DNA of 64,000 bases from Neurospora tetraspora (Eukaryota > Ascomycota > Sordariomycetes > Sordariales > Sordariaceae), in assembly GCF_033439725.1 (NCBI RefSeq), contig NW_026944383.1, positions 1,674,001-1,738,000 on the forward strand, written 5' to 3'. Both the position numbers and the translations under genes were made by a program. Below are positions 48,701 to 61,755 of the stretch, in pieces. Every line of letters starts with the position of its first letter. Positions within the stretch are counted from its first letter, which is position 1. Below the pieces are notes generated by a model that made no database searches, was not told where the DNA came from, and was given only the letters and a program-made list of their open reading frames with translations.

Positions 48701-51617
48701 GCGCTCCGACGAAAACGCTCTTCGAGGAACCCAGGCGCCAGATAACACAGTACGAGGCATTGTTGTTTTCTCAGAGGATGGTCTGCTAGCAGAAAAAATT
48801 CGGAAATACACATCGGTGCCGGTACTGCAAGAGACAACGGAACTTGATGTGATGGTCCGGATGGTCGAGATTGTGCGGAACCATGATCCAGACATCTTCA
48901 CCGGCTACGAAGTGCACGGTAGCTCCTGGGGCTACCTTATTGAGCGGGCGAGGATAAAGTACGACCTCGATCTCTGTGATGAGTTCTCACGCATGAAATC
49001 TCAGTCAAATGGGCGTATCGGCAAGGATGCTGATCGCTGGGGCTTCAACACGACATCCTCGATTCGAATAACCGGACGACACATGATCAACATCTGGAGA
49101 GCCATGCGAGGCGAGCTCAATCTTTTGCAGTATACCATGGAGAATGTCGTGTGGCATCTGCTACACCGTCGGATCCCACATTACAGCTGGAAAACGTTGT
49201 CCGATTGGTATCTCAGCGGGCGACCGAAAGATCTGGACAAACTTCTCCGGTATTACCTGACGAGAACGCGACTTGATATTGAAATCCTGGAAAAGAATGA
49301 GCTCATTCCTAGGACAAGCGAGCAAGCAAGGCTGCTCGGAGTTGACTTCTTTTCTGTTTTCTCCAGAGGATCGCAGTTCAAAGTAGAGTCAATCATGTTC
49401 AGGATAGCCAAGCCCGAGAACTTCCTCCTCGTTTCTCCGAGTAGGAAGCAAGTGGGCGCCCAAAACGCTCTGGAGTGTCTACCCTTAGTGATGGAACCTC
49501 AGAGTGCGTTCTACAGCAGCCCATTGCTTGTTCTCGACTTCCAGAGTCTGTATCCTAGTGTCATGATTGCCTACAACTACTGCTACTCGACCTTCCTTGG
49601 GCGTATCGTTAGCTGGCGAGGTACAAACAAGATGGGCTTCATGGACTACAAGAGGCAAGAGGGACTTCTTAGTCTGCTCAAAGATTATATCAACATTGCC
49701 CCAAACGGTATGATGTACACCAAGCCTCATATTCGCAAGTCTCTTCTTGCGAAGATGCTTACCGAGATTCTCGAAACTCGCATCATGGTCAAGTCCGGTA
49801 TGAAGCAAGACAAGGACGATAAGGCGCTTCAGCAACTGCTGAACAACCGGCAGCTGGCGCTGAAGCTCCTTGCTAACGTCACCTACGGCTACACTTCGGC
49901 CTCGTTCTCAGGTCGTATGCCCTGCTCCGAGATAGCCGACAGCATTGTCCAAGCCGGTCGCGAAACACTTGAACGGGCTATAGCCTTCATACACAGCGTC
50001 CAGAAGTGGGACGCCGAGGTCGTCTACGGCGACACCGACAGTCTCTTCGTCTATCTCAAGGGGCGCACCCGCGAACAGGCCTTCGACATCGGCCAAGAGA
50101 TTGCCGACGCCGTCACCAAGATGAACCCGCGCCCCGTCAAGCTCAGGTTCGAAAAGGTCTACCACCCGTGCGTGCTCATCGCCAAGAAGCGCTACGTCGG
50201 CTACAAGTACGAGAGCCGGGACCAGACCGTGCCCGAGTTTGACGCCAAGGGCATCGAGACGGTCCGCCGCGACGGCACGCCCGCCGAGCAGCGGATCGAG
50301 GAAAAAGCCCTCAAGATCCTCTTCGACACCGCCGACCTCAGCCAGGTCAAGAGTTACTTCCAGGAGCAGTGCCACAAGATCATGCGCGGCGCCGTGTCCG
50401 TGCAGGACTTTTGCTTCGCGCGCGAGGTCAAGCTGGGCACGTACAGCACCAGCGGCCGCGGGGGGCCGGCCCCCGCCGGCGCGCTGATCGCCACCAAGAA
50501 GATGAGGGAGGACGCGCGCGCGGAGCCGCAGTATGGCGAGCGGGTGCCGTACGTGGTGATGGCGGGCGCCCCGGGGATGAGACTGGTGGATCGGTGCGTG
50601 GAACCGGAGGAGCTGCTGAATAACTCGCATGCTACGCTGGATGCGGACTACTACATCAACAAGAACATCATTCCGCCGCTGGAGAGGATCTTCAACTTGG
50701 TGGGCGCGAACGTGAGGACCTGGTATGAGGAGATGCCCAAGGTTCAAGTCTTGCGGAAGGTGGTGCTGGAAGATGAAGACGCTGCTGCTGCTGCCGCCCC
50801 CAGAGGACCACTATTCGGCCTGCTGCTAGGAGCGTCACCAAGCAAAAAGGGTGCGGCCGCAGCAGCAGCAGCACTAGATACTGAAGATGTTCTAGGAGAA
50901 GACGGCGAGCCCCTCCCGCCCGACGTAGCAGCAGCCCAAGCGCAAGCGCGCAAAACCCTCGAAGCCTTCCTCAACACCACCATCTGCACCGCCTGCGGCG
51001 TCAAGATCAAGCGGCGGCCGCTCGGGGTAGGGCTTGCGCGCGAGCTGGGCATGCTTGACGGGGGGGAGGAGGGCGCCGTGGACCGAGTCGGCCTGCCGCT
51101 CTGTCGTCGGTGCGCTTCGGATCCACCCACCCTCATGGTTGACATGCAGACCAAGGTCAGCAGGGCCGAGAAGGGTTACGCGGAGATCATAAAGGTTTGT
51201 CAGAGCTGTGCTGGCTTTGCACCGCCCGAGGATGAGGTGCCCTGCGATAGCAAGGATTGCCCGGTCTTTTACTCGAGGGTGAAGCAGAGGACGAAGATGA
51301 CGGCGGAGAAGAGGGTGATGGAGCCGTTGATTAGGTTGTTTGGGGACTTGGAGTTGGGTAAGGAAGGTGGTAGTGAGGACGAGGATGGTGAGGAGGAGGA
51401 GGGTAATTGGGAGCTGGAAGGGGGAAGTGAGGTTGTTAGCGGAGGTGGGAGGATGGAAGTGCAGGAAGACGCTGGAAGGAGATATGAGGAGGAGGAAGCA
51501 AAAAGCGAGGCCATTGTCCGGGGCAAGGGGAGAGCCGTGAGTGAGGAGCAAAGGGAGAATGATGGGTTTCTGGACAGTAGTTTTAGGGGCCTGAAGGCTG
51601 CATCTCTGGATTGGTAG
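45716..51617 (+). CDS. REV3: DNA polymerase zeta catalytic subunit Rev3
   Basis: The catalytic subunit of the translesion B-family polymerase that extends past DNA damage, working with Rev7 and Rev1 in the nucleus. Exons 45716-45950 and 46009-51617 join (GTGAGT...CTCTTAG) to 1947 residues. The N-terminal B-family domain covers about 1-200, with DAKANEYIAKL across the junction. A low-complexity Gln/Lys/Arg/Ala-rich insert lies at about 540-640. Polymerase motif A is DFQSLYPS (D1255), motif B is NNRQLALKLLANVTYGYTSA, and motif C is YGDTDS (D1420, D1422). The C-terminus carries CysA (about 1738-1780, ICTACG...LCRRC) and CysB (about 1809-1830, VCQSC...CDSKDC), which bind zinc and the iron-sulphur cluster used by the accessory subunits. 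An acidic tail follows. Length and order fit fungal Rev3 and all catalytic acids are present. Confidence 0.97.
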
Positions 51618-54600
51618 TCAGGCCTAGCGAAGTTGTTTGGGTTGAAGGGATTATGAGAAACTTTTTTTGTCCATTCTTATGCTCCCGTTGAAGGTTCCAT
51701 ATACTCTGTGAGTCCAATATACTCTGTCAACCACTGATGGGCTCGCAGCTCATGAACTTGAACCAGTGGAATAGTGGTATCACGGGTCGGACATCATCCG
51801 GCCTTCATGATATGGGCCACATAAAGTTCAGACACTCCCATTCCTGGTTCATTGCGGGCAACCTACGTCTTTGAGCAAAGAATTGCGGGAGACGATACAC
51901 TGGCGACCTTGAAAGGTTTTATCTTGATATATTTTTATATTTTTTCTCCTTTACTTCTTCCTCTTCTTTCATCCTCCTTTTCTTCGGTGTTCGACTTCAC
52001 CATGGGGAGTGATATCTGATCAATGACATTTAATGAGGAGACTGTCTGGTATCTTGCTCGTTCACGCTGGGCTTAACTGATCACTTTCCCGCCGCCATTA
52101 AAACAAGTCATTGTCACTGTTGCCAATATATATAAAAAAAAAAATTACCACCTCCAGCAAAACTTGATTTACAAGTTCTTCGACCGCCCATCCACGATGT
52201 TCATCATCCTGAGAGACTGATTACACAAAGGCTTGGCACATAGTATTGCCGCACATAGTATTGCCGCACATGGATCCCTTGACTGCGGTCTTCCAGGCTT
52301 GATCTGGAAATCCGCGGATGTGTGGATTCAGTGACGATTCTACCGAGGTGTGTATACTGTATACTGTACGTGTAGGTTTCGCCGGATACACTATCTGGGT
52401 AGGGTGTAGTAGAGGTGGCTTGGAGATGTCCCTCACCTCGTCACTGCCAGGTATATAAGCTGCGTCCAATGCCGTTTCGATGAAAGTTAGTAGAGATGTG
52501 AAGAGAGAGCCTTACCACAAAAACACGCGCCCGGCACATGGAATACAGGGATATAGAAAGACACGGGATCCTGGCAGTCGTTGGCAGTTGCTCGACACAA
52601 AATCTAGAAAACCATGATTGCACGGACGGCGGCCCGGCGGTACCTCTCATGCAGGTACAAAACACCACCATTGGCATCCATCTCGGATGGCTCCGGCTCG
52701 GTAGTGTTGGCGAGATGGAGATGATGCGGCGTAACAGGGGAAAATTAAACTATCTCTCTCATCAAACGGTTGTGGATACTGTACCTTTTGGACACAGGGG
52801 CTTTCGAGAGGTACCAGAAATTCTAACTTTCTTTCCCTTCAGCTTGTGGCGATGGGTTTGTATGGATTATCCCAAAATGTGGATCCCAGTTATGTTAACG
52901 AGTGGATGTAGCTAAATAGGGGTTGCCGGGTCAGCAGAACTCGCTCGCTGCTGTGGCCTTTGAATCGTCCTGTATGTAGTGAACGTTAGTGATATTTATC
53001 CCGTTGTTGAAACAAGCAGATGGTGACGGGCAATTTGTGTTGGCTTGTTGGACGAGCGGGGCGTCAAAGTGTCCGCCTTTGGTCAAGTCACAAATAAAGC
53101 CCAAAATGTAGTACCACAACCCCCGTCTTTCAAGTGTGTTGGGTGACGTTACGTCACACGCATGTCGTGCGGTCTTGACAAAGATCCCTTGAGTCGATGA
53201 TGAGATGATCTGGCAGATTGGTTTTGAGGTGGTGGAAGGTCGCAATAAACCCCACGAAACATGAGGCGGTGAATCGTGGGACAGAAACATGGACGAATAT
53301 TGAGGTGAATATTTTGTAGGGAAGCGATTAGCGGGCTGCACCGCGCACATCACCTCGGCGCTTTGGCTCGTTCCCCTGCATTCGCGCCTTGGCAAAGGAG
53401 ACGCAGCTACGGCACCGGTCCGAGAAGTGTCAAAGAGCTGACGGTGCAGTAGCGTCCAGCAGCAACCCTCAACTCGTGCTCGTGTGGTGTTTCCGGTGCT
53501 GCAGTGCTGCACTCCAAGACTCTCACCATTGTCCCTCATTTCCATCATTTCCGGCTCATCGACTTCTCAGTGGTTCTTCCCCCCCTCTCAACCTCGCCGC
53601 TCTACCTAGCACCCCTTCCTGGCCTTCCATGCAGGCTGGCTGACCAGCACATGAGCCAATGTCGTGTCGGGAGGTGGAGATGGTGGAGATGGTGGAGTTT
53701 GGCAGTTTGTCTTCCATTTCGACTCACGCTGAATCACGCCCGGTCGACGGTCGGTGCCACCACCTCAGCACCGACTGGCACCTGCAGTGATGAGAGCGCC
53801 TCCCTGGTTCCCAGGCGAGCCAGGCAAGCCAAGCTCCAGGAGACATGTGTAAACAAACCGTAGCTGGCACTGTAATTTATTGGACAAGTGGGTCCCCTGG
53901 GACTGCGCCAGTCGCGCGATCCAACCTCACCAGAGTGGAAATGGAAGTGGATTGGAAGCCCAGTGGAAGTGGAAGCCGCCAGGCACAGCGCCAGCGATCA
54001 GGCCCAGGCACACAGGCACGCCCCGACGACGGGCAGCCCCAGGCACAGGCACAGCACAACGGAATGCACCCGTCCACCTCCACGGCAGCGGGCTCTCTTC
54101 CCGTCCATTCCCCCCTCAATCTGTCGATTTGCACCAACTGTTGACCGTCCTTCGCATTCAGTTCGAGTCACGACCACCAGTGAGGGCCTCTGTGACAGCC
54201 AGCAAGCCGAACAGTCTTGCGCGCTGCTGGGTCCAATTTCCCTCTTTTTTTTTTTCCTTTTCATTGTCTCCATCTCCTATCTCCTCCGTCTCCGCTCCGA
54301 CGGGATTTCCGTCTCAAGGGGCTTCTCTCCATCTTACCTAATTAAACCGTCCCGTCCGGCTGCCGACCGTGTGGGTGGCTGCAAACTCCAACTCGCCCGA
54401 CCGTATTAATCGAGACCGTAATCGAGACCGTAATCGAGACCGCGCCTCCGACCGACTCTCTCCGCCAGACCCAGGCCAATCTCCGGTCATCATACCGTGT
54501 TTGTGCCTACGTGGACGCAAAAAAGAAAAAAAAAGATAATTGTGAAGGAGGAAAAGAGCGTCGCGCGCGTGTGACAAAGGGACGAGACGGATACAGCGCA

Positions 54601-55689
54601 AGCGCAAGATATACACTGCAAAGGTGCGCAACCGCAGCACTCCAACAAGCCCAGTCGATCACCACACACTCCAATCCCTCCACAGTCCACACTCCCTTCG
54701 CTTCCCTTTGCATTTGCACTGGCGTGAGTGGGCGTGCGCACAGGTGCATAGTTGACAAGACACTACGTATTGCGCAGCGTTGTGCACAGGTCTCTGCACC
54801 TGGTGTCAGCCCTCCATCAAGTGTCCTCCAAGTGGAAGCTCGGTCTTCTTGCCTCCATCTCCCTGCTACTGGTCTCCGTTCGGCGCTGGCTGTTTGGCTG
54901 GCCTTTGGCGGGCTAAAAAGTCGTCGCACAGGCGTGGATCGATGTGTGATTTGCTAGCCTCGGCGTGTCAAAATCAATCATTGCTCGCTTCCACCTCGTC
55001 CCCCTCCTTCATCTTTCCCAATCCCAAGCAAGCGGCATGCGACCGGTTGAGATCTCCTATTTGCGGACAGCATTGTTGACGCAGTTAGGCCAAGTCAGAT
55101 CTCCAGGTTACCAACCGACCAACATCCAATTTTCGGCTGGGATCCATCAAACGGCATTCATGCTGCTGTATCAAAGTCGACAACCTCAACATCCGACACA
55201 ACCACATCCCTCCCTCCACCAGGACGTTCGAGGTCCCTGCTTCCACCTGTCGCGTAAATCCCCACCGACCGAGACCGACCACCTGGACATCAACAAAACT
55301 TTTTTGCTCCGACCTCTTCAACACCTTGCCGGCTCGCTATAACGTTTGTTTGTGCTTGCCTTCCGACTTACTGCTATTCGATATTTCCTAATCAACTCTT
55401 TTTTTTGTCACTCCTTATTGGCGTCCATTCTTCGGTACCGTCACTCTTTACCGTTGTCTTTTTTCCCTTGTTTCTTTTACAACCAGAACCGACCGTTCTT
55501 TAATAGCATTTCGCAGGCAGCCGGGTCTGCCTTCATACTCCGAATCACATCGATACGAGCATTGGGCCGCCAACCTCCTAGGACAGATTGCATCCAGTGC
55601 ATCTCGGATACGATACAAAACGAATCCGAACCGCCATTGCGGTTGGGAAACCGCATCCCATCAAGTAGTGGTTGAGGCCTGCCTGTCCG
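51618..55689. other. 4-kb intergenic region upstream of the ApsA/Num1-like gene
   Basis: No convincing gene is seen on either strand. The longest frame (205 codons, minus, 52931-53548) has no family features. Simple repeats include a 12-bp unit (TAATCGAGACCG) three times at 54407-54442 and short GGCACAG-rich DNA at about 53985-54055. CT-rich tracts at about 54240-54300 and 55395-55490 look like a fungal promoter and leader, so the downstream gene probably has a long 5' untranslated region. No RNA gene is recognised. Confidence 0.45.
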
Positions 55690-58600
55690 ATGGCTTCGAG
55701 AAGAATGGCCAACTCTTTGGCACCCGACGACCAGGTCGCGGCCGTGACCGCCAGCGACCTGTACGATCCCTTTCTGAGCCCACCGGGGCAAAACAACCAG
55801 CGACATTCCACTTTCGACTCCCAACTCTTTTCGCTCGGCCCCGAGGCCTCCGCCGAGCAAGTCAAACGAGCTCTCAAGGCTCACCTTCAAGACACGGAGC
55901 GAAGAATGGAGGAGGCTGGCAAATTGGGCACCGCTTTGGTACAACAACAACGAGAACTTGCCGAGCGACTACGAGAGGTGGAACAGCTACAGTCCGAAAC
56001 CGAGATAGACCCCGATTTGCGCCAGAAGCTGGCTGAGATCGAGAGGGAGTACAACGAGGTTGCCAGAGAAAGCGCGCGTGCTTTCCTGCCCAAACAGCGA
56101 GTTCCTAGTAATGATCCAGCTCAGGCTTCTCCGTCTCCTTTCTCACCAGAAGAGAGAGGCTCAAGGGTAAAGACCTTTTTTCCGTAGGTTGTAACTTGGG
56201 CTAATGATTCGTAGCATCGCTCTGCCAGTCCGTCCAAATTCGAGAGTCTTGCCTCAGCATCTCCTTCCAAACTCAGTATACCGAATCGAAGATCACGTAA
56301 TCAACCCGCGAATCGCATCCACGATATCGAATTTGCTGCCGAAATCAGCACATCCTTGATCGCTCAGGTCCGGAACCTGCAAGCTCTGCTTGCCGAAAAG
56401 GAAGGAGAGCTCAAGAATCTCAAGGTCGAGCAAACCCAGTTAGAACTCGAGGCAGAAGGACTCCAACAACGCATGCGGGCTTTGGATGAAAGTGAGAGCC
56501 GATATAAGGATGAAAATTGGAACCTTGAGACGCAGATCCATGAACTTTTGGCTGCACAACGGGAGGGTGCGGATCGCGAGAAAAAGCTTCAACAAACGCT
56601 CAACATCGTCCAAGCCGAAAAGAACACGACTCAACGAGAGCTTGAGGAGCTCAAGCATAATCAATCCAAGCAAGATGAGAAGCATGCTGCTACCATCAAG
56701 AGCCTCGAAATTGAGTTGGGCACCAGCCGACGAAACGCTGCTCTAGCAGAGAGTGAGCGCTTGGCGATGCAAAAGAAGGTCGACGAGTTGACTCAACAAA
56801 ACCAAGAGCTTGCGAGAGCATTCGCCCAAGAGCGCGGACGAGCATTGGAGCGCGAATCTCGTCATGGCAGCAGCGACGATGACTACCAGATGGCGGCTGA
56901 TGCCGGCACACCAGAGCATTCACCACCACCGTCGCCGGTCAAACTAACCCCCAGACACTCGGGACTCGAGTCTGAAACCTTGAAGACCTCTCTCGCCCAT
57001 GCCCATCGCACAATTCAGACCCTCAGGACCAACATTCATCGCGAGAAGACCGAAAAGCTCGAACTGAAGCGCATGCTTCAGGACGCCCGTGATGAGGTTG
57101 AGAAGCTGAGGACCGGACCTGATGGCCCACCTCACGGTCGCAAGACTCGCAAGATGGAGTCCAGGGAATTCAAGAAGCCGAGACTTGGTCAGCTGGGCCT
57201 TAACCGCTCGACCAAGACCGAGGTACTGCCTGTTGCGCCCCCTAGCCCAGAGGATCCGGAGTGGGAGGACCAGAGCGAAGCTCCATCCCCTCGTACTAAG
57301 GCAATCACCGGCCCGAACCTGCGTCCCGTTCGCAGTTTCATCCCTATTGCGGAATCTAGTAGCGACCATTTCGAAACAGCGAACGAAACTAGCGATGCGG
57401 CCTTCGAGACCGCAGCAGAGCGTGCCACGGAAACAGCAGACTTCCAGACCGGGGCCGAAGAATTCTCGGATGACGACTCCGACGCGCAAACAGAGACTGA
57501 AGCTTCCACCGGTGCTGGCCGGCTTAAGCGCCCTTCAATGACGCCTTTGGGTGATCTGATCCACCGGTACTCCTTTGACAGTACCGCTTCGACGTCAGCA
57601 GACGATGAATATCCCGCCTCCAATGATCCTCGGATGATGACCCCATCAGCCCAGCCAGCCCAGAGGTTGCGGAGGGGCATCAGCCGTGCTACTCTTGCTT
57701 CCAACAGACGGTCACGACAGCCTAGTGTCGATCCAGGCATGCATAGCAGCCCTGCAAGCTTCTTCAACAACACATCCGAGTCCCCGCAACAAGGTCAAAG
57801 CTTGTTTGCCGAGCTTAATGAGTTTGGTAGCGATGATGAATCATCCGTGGGCGCCGCTACGCCAGGTCGAAGAAGCATCCGCTCCGTTGCTAGCCAGAAC
57901 CGCCCAGTTACGCCGCCCCCCAGAGTCCCACGCCTGCCAAGGGCTGTGATGGTTGATAGCGGAATGGTGACCGACCCAGTTGATTTCAGATCTTTGGCCA
58001 CCACCCCTGGTACACCTTCATCGACGGCGTCCGCCCAAGAAGGCAACATAACTGCCATTAATATCAAGCGTCCTATTTCCATGGAATCGGTTGTTGGACC
58101 TAACGGGTCACCTGCTTCCACTCGAATGCTCGGGGACGAACTGAGACGGGCAGTTTCCTCACAACCCGTACCGGCCGTATCCTATAGCGATGCCGGCGTG
58201 CAACACGACATTGAACCCACCGCCGTGCAGTCGCTGAGCATTTCTGCTGTTCAGTCCGAGGATATTGAGCCAACGCCTGTACTACTGAATGTGACCTCGA
58301 TCGTTTCGACGAACATCGAGCCTGTCTTGGAACCTGTTCCTGAACCGGCACCGCTTACAATGTCAAGCCTCGTTTCAGAGGATGTTGAACCTGTACAGGA
58401 GCCGGAGCCTGAACCAGTTCCCCTTAGTCTTTCAGGCCTCGTTGCCGAGGATATTGTGCCTGTTTCGGAACCCGAACCTGAGCCCGTGCCCCTCGCCTTT
58501 TCCAAGCTCGTTTCTGAGCAAGTTGAACCTGTCTTGGAACCTGTGCCGGAACCAGCACCGCTCACCTTCTCGCAATGTGTCTCTGAACACATTGAACCTG

Positions 58601-61600
58601 TTCTGGAACCTGTTCCCGAACCAGCGCCTCTGACTGTCGCGTCTTTCATCTCAGAGCACATTGAGCCGGTCTTCGAGCCAGAGCCACCGGCACCTGAGCC
58701 GATTCCCCTCAGTGTATCGGGCCTTGTTTCTGAACAAGTTGAGCCTCGCGCTGATCCAGAGCCCGAGGTCCTCCCGCCGCCAACACTCAGCATACCAACC
58801 GTCCTTGCCCAGGACATTGAGCCGGAGGCGACTGTGTCACCACCTATTGACCTTGCCTTTTCGCATGTTCTCTCGGAACACGTCGAACCGGTTGAAGTAC
58901 CAGTGGAAGCACCTACTGTCGTCACTGTAGTGGAGGCACCAAAGGAACTCAAGGAGAAGGCTCTGCCTGTCGCCCTCGGCTTCTCGTCGATTGTATCGGA
59001 GGATGTGGAACCACAAGCGGAGCCTACGCCGTTGCCGGCGCCGTTGTCACTCTCGCCTATCAAGGCAGAAGTGCTGGAGCCCCGTCAGGAACCAGAAGAA
59101 CCTTCACCGGCTCTTGCTGTTTCATCTATCCGGTCACACGACTTCGAGCCCGTTGAGCTCCCGCCTGTTCCCTTGCCAGCATTGTCGGTATCTTCAGTCC
59201 AGGCAAGCGATATCGAGCCCGTTGAGGAAGCACCCGCTCCTTTGCCGGCGCTGTCGATCTCCTCGCTCCAAACGAACGATATTGAGCCTATCGAGGAACC
59301 GGTTGCTCCCTTGCCAGCGCTGTCAGTCTCCTCAGTCCAAGCGAGTGACATCGAGCCTGTTGAAGAACCGCCTGCTCCCCTGCCGCCACTGTCTATTTCT
59401 TCAGTCCAGGCGAGTGACATCCAACCTGTCGAGCTGCCAGCTACTCCCTTGCCGCCGCTCTCCATTTCGTCGGTTCAGGCGAGCGATATCGAGCCAGTTG
59501 AGCTACCTATCGCTCCTCTGCCGCCGCTCTCCATTTCGTCAGTTCAGGCGAGCGATATCGAGCCAGTTGAGCTACCTATCACTCCTCTGCCGGCGCTATC
59601 ACTCTCGTCAGTTCAGGCGAGCGATATCGAGCCAGTTGAGCTACCTATCGCTCTTCTGCCGGCGCTATCACTCTCGTCGGTACAGGCCAATGACATTGAG
59701 CCCGAGGAAAGGCCATTGACACCACCCCCTGCTATGTCCGTTTCTAAAATCCAACTATTGGATGTTGAACCAGAAGAAGTTCCCGTTACTCTGCCGCCTA
59801 CTCTCTCTGTTTCAGAGATACTGGCCCAAGAGGTCGAGCCTCTCGCTCTGGAGCCTGCTCTCAGCCTTCCTCCATCACTGGCTTTTGCTGACTGGCAGTC
59901 ACTGGGTATCGAGCCTCCCCTGAATCGCAGTCCGAAGAGAAATGCTTTCATCATACCCAATGACCCAGAAACCGACGCATCTGTTGAGGGAGACCTCCCA
60001 CGGTCTACTCCCGAGCAGCAGGCCGACTCACAGCAGAAGCCACCATTGCCTACTGTGGACCAGGAAGTGCAAACAGCATTGACCTCGGAGGCTATTGACA
60101 TGCTTTTGATGTCAGAAGCTCACCAGTCCCATGCTCGTGAACTTGAGAGGACAGACTCGTCTTTGAGTACCGGCACTATTAGGAGGCACCGGAGTTTCCA
60201 GGAGATCCCTGAAAGCATCGCTTCTTCAAAGGGCAAGATGGCGGATACCGGTACTGCTGTTAGCGAAGGAACAACAGCCTTTAGGAGACCAAATAGCTCT
60301 GCTAGTAGCAGGGCTTTTGTAACCGATGTTCCACCCCTACCTCCTAACCACAAGGAGGCTATCGAAGCTGCCAGAACTGGCTCCTCAAGTGGCAATCAAC
60401 CAATGACTGGTCTCATGGGGCCGCCGTTATTCTCGGCCTCTGCGCTCAGGAATCAAAATCAGGGATTGCGACCACAAACTCCCAGTGGCAACACACGCCC
60501 TATGTCTCCCATGTCTTACGTGTCTGGTCGTGGCACGCCCACACCCCGTGCCATGGACAGAACTGGTTCAGCACATGGAACTATGGCTTCTGGTGTTCAC
60601 TCACCGTCTCGCTTGACGCAGCATAGCCGCAAGTCATCGGTTTCCTCTTTTGTTTCCGAGATGGACACGCGGTTCCAGATGCAACAAAACGGCGGCTTCG
60701 ATCCGCATGGGTTCGGCGCGGGTACGGACCCTCGCATGATCCAGGCTATCACCCAGACCATGATCGGTGAATATCTGTGGAAGTATACTCGCAAGGCTGG
60801 CCGTGGAGAGATGTCCGACAACCGGCATCGCAGGTACTTCTGGGTTCATCCTTACACGCGTACCTTGTATTGGAGTGACCGTGACCCGACAGCCGCGGGT
60901 CGCAGCGAGTTGAGAGCGAAGAGCGTTCCCATCGAGGCTGTACGAGTCGTCGCGGATGATAATCCTATGCCTCCTGGTCTGCACCGCAAGAGTTTGGTGA
61001 TCATCTCACCCGGCAGGACTGTCAAATTTACCTGTACAACGGGCCAGCGGCACGAAACATGGTTCAATGCACTCTCTTATCTGCTCCTTCGGACCAACGA
61101 ACATGGCCACGCAGACGCGGAGGAAATAGCCGGGCATATCACGAGAGATGACATCAACGATTTCAACCCTCAATACTCGAGACAGGCGCCAAGCGGCTCC
61201 CGTGGCGCACCTTCGCTGTCGTCCTACAACTCCAGATCGCTCCGTGTCGACTCGCCGGCCCTCGATATGTCGATGAACATTCCAACCCTCACGCCCAACA
61301 GGCAAAGCGCCCAGAATCGCCCCTCAGTCGGCACTCTCAGTCGGATCAGTGGCTATTGGAAGGATAGCAAATTTGGCAGTATAAGAGGCAGCAGGAGTGT
61401 TTCTGGTCGGGACACGCCCCACGGCATCTACGAACAGAGCGAAGTCGAGGACAGCGCTGAGGATGTGAGACAAATGATTGAACAGCAAGATCGAGAAGCC
61501 GACCGGCTTGAGAACGTCAGAGCTTGTTGTGATGGTAAGCAGAGTCCCATGCTATTTTATCAGGACGCTTTCTTAATATGGTATGCTAACGTTCACATAG

Positions 61601-61755
61601 GGAAACATGATGTTGGCACGTTGACTAGTGGTTCTAAGCGCGGCCACAATCACCATTCCCACCATCACCACACGCACAGAGGATCTTCGAGGGGACCTTC
61701 AAGAGGACCTAGTACTACACCATCACGGGCTGGAACCCTACGATCTGCGGCATGA
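55690..61755 (+). CDS. apsA: ApsA/Num1-like cortical nuclear-positioning protein with Pro-rich repeats and PH domain
   Basis: Num1 in yeast and ApsA in Aspergillus anchor dynein at the cell cortex so nuclei are placed correctly; Num1 also tethers mitochondria. Exons are 55690-56166, 56215-61534 and 61601-61755, giving 1983 residues. The ATG at 55690 is the first in the frame. Coiled coil covers roughly 40-140 and 207-465, the latter being the Num1/ApsA family region. About 24 copies of a repeat with core DIEPVE occupy about 835-1390; the later copies are 23-residue units ([16 protein letters not shown] core). A C-terminal PH domain spans about 1676-1790 ([20 protein letters not shown], then [15 protein letters not shown]), expected to bind PI(4,5)P2. 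The tail is His- and Ser/Arg-rich. The second intron is 66 bp and stop-free, so unspliced message would add 22 residues. Identification is firm; the repeat is diverged from yeast. Confidence 0.92.
58225..59915 (+). repeat. coding tandem repeats in the ApsA/Num1-like gene
   Basis: About 24 degenerate copies of a Pro/Glu-rich unit centred on (D/H)IEPV. The early copies are diverged. Between about 59190 and 59700 the unit settles at 69 bp, and neighbouring copies at about 59460-59650 are almost identical at the DNA level, suggesting recent expansion. The array stays in frame throughout. Confidence 0.9.

Noticed and set aside
49908-50747. 279-codon minus-strand frame opposite REV3
   Set aside because: It lies antisense to the polymerase catalytic core with codon bias set by the sense strand. 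It is a shadow frame.
52931-53548. 205-codon minus-strand frame in the REV3 to ApsA/Num1-like gap
   Set aside because: No recognisable domain, no signal or periodic composition, and it overlaps other chance frames. A real gene cannot be excluded but is not supported.
53838-54957. Several overlapping 100-170-codon frames on both strands
   Set aside because: Composition is repeat-like (GGCACAG-rich, CT-rich). This is likely promoter or leader of the downstream gene rather than protein-coding.
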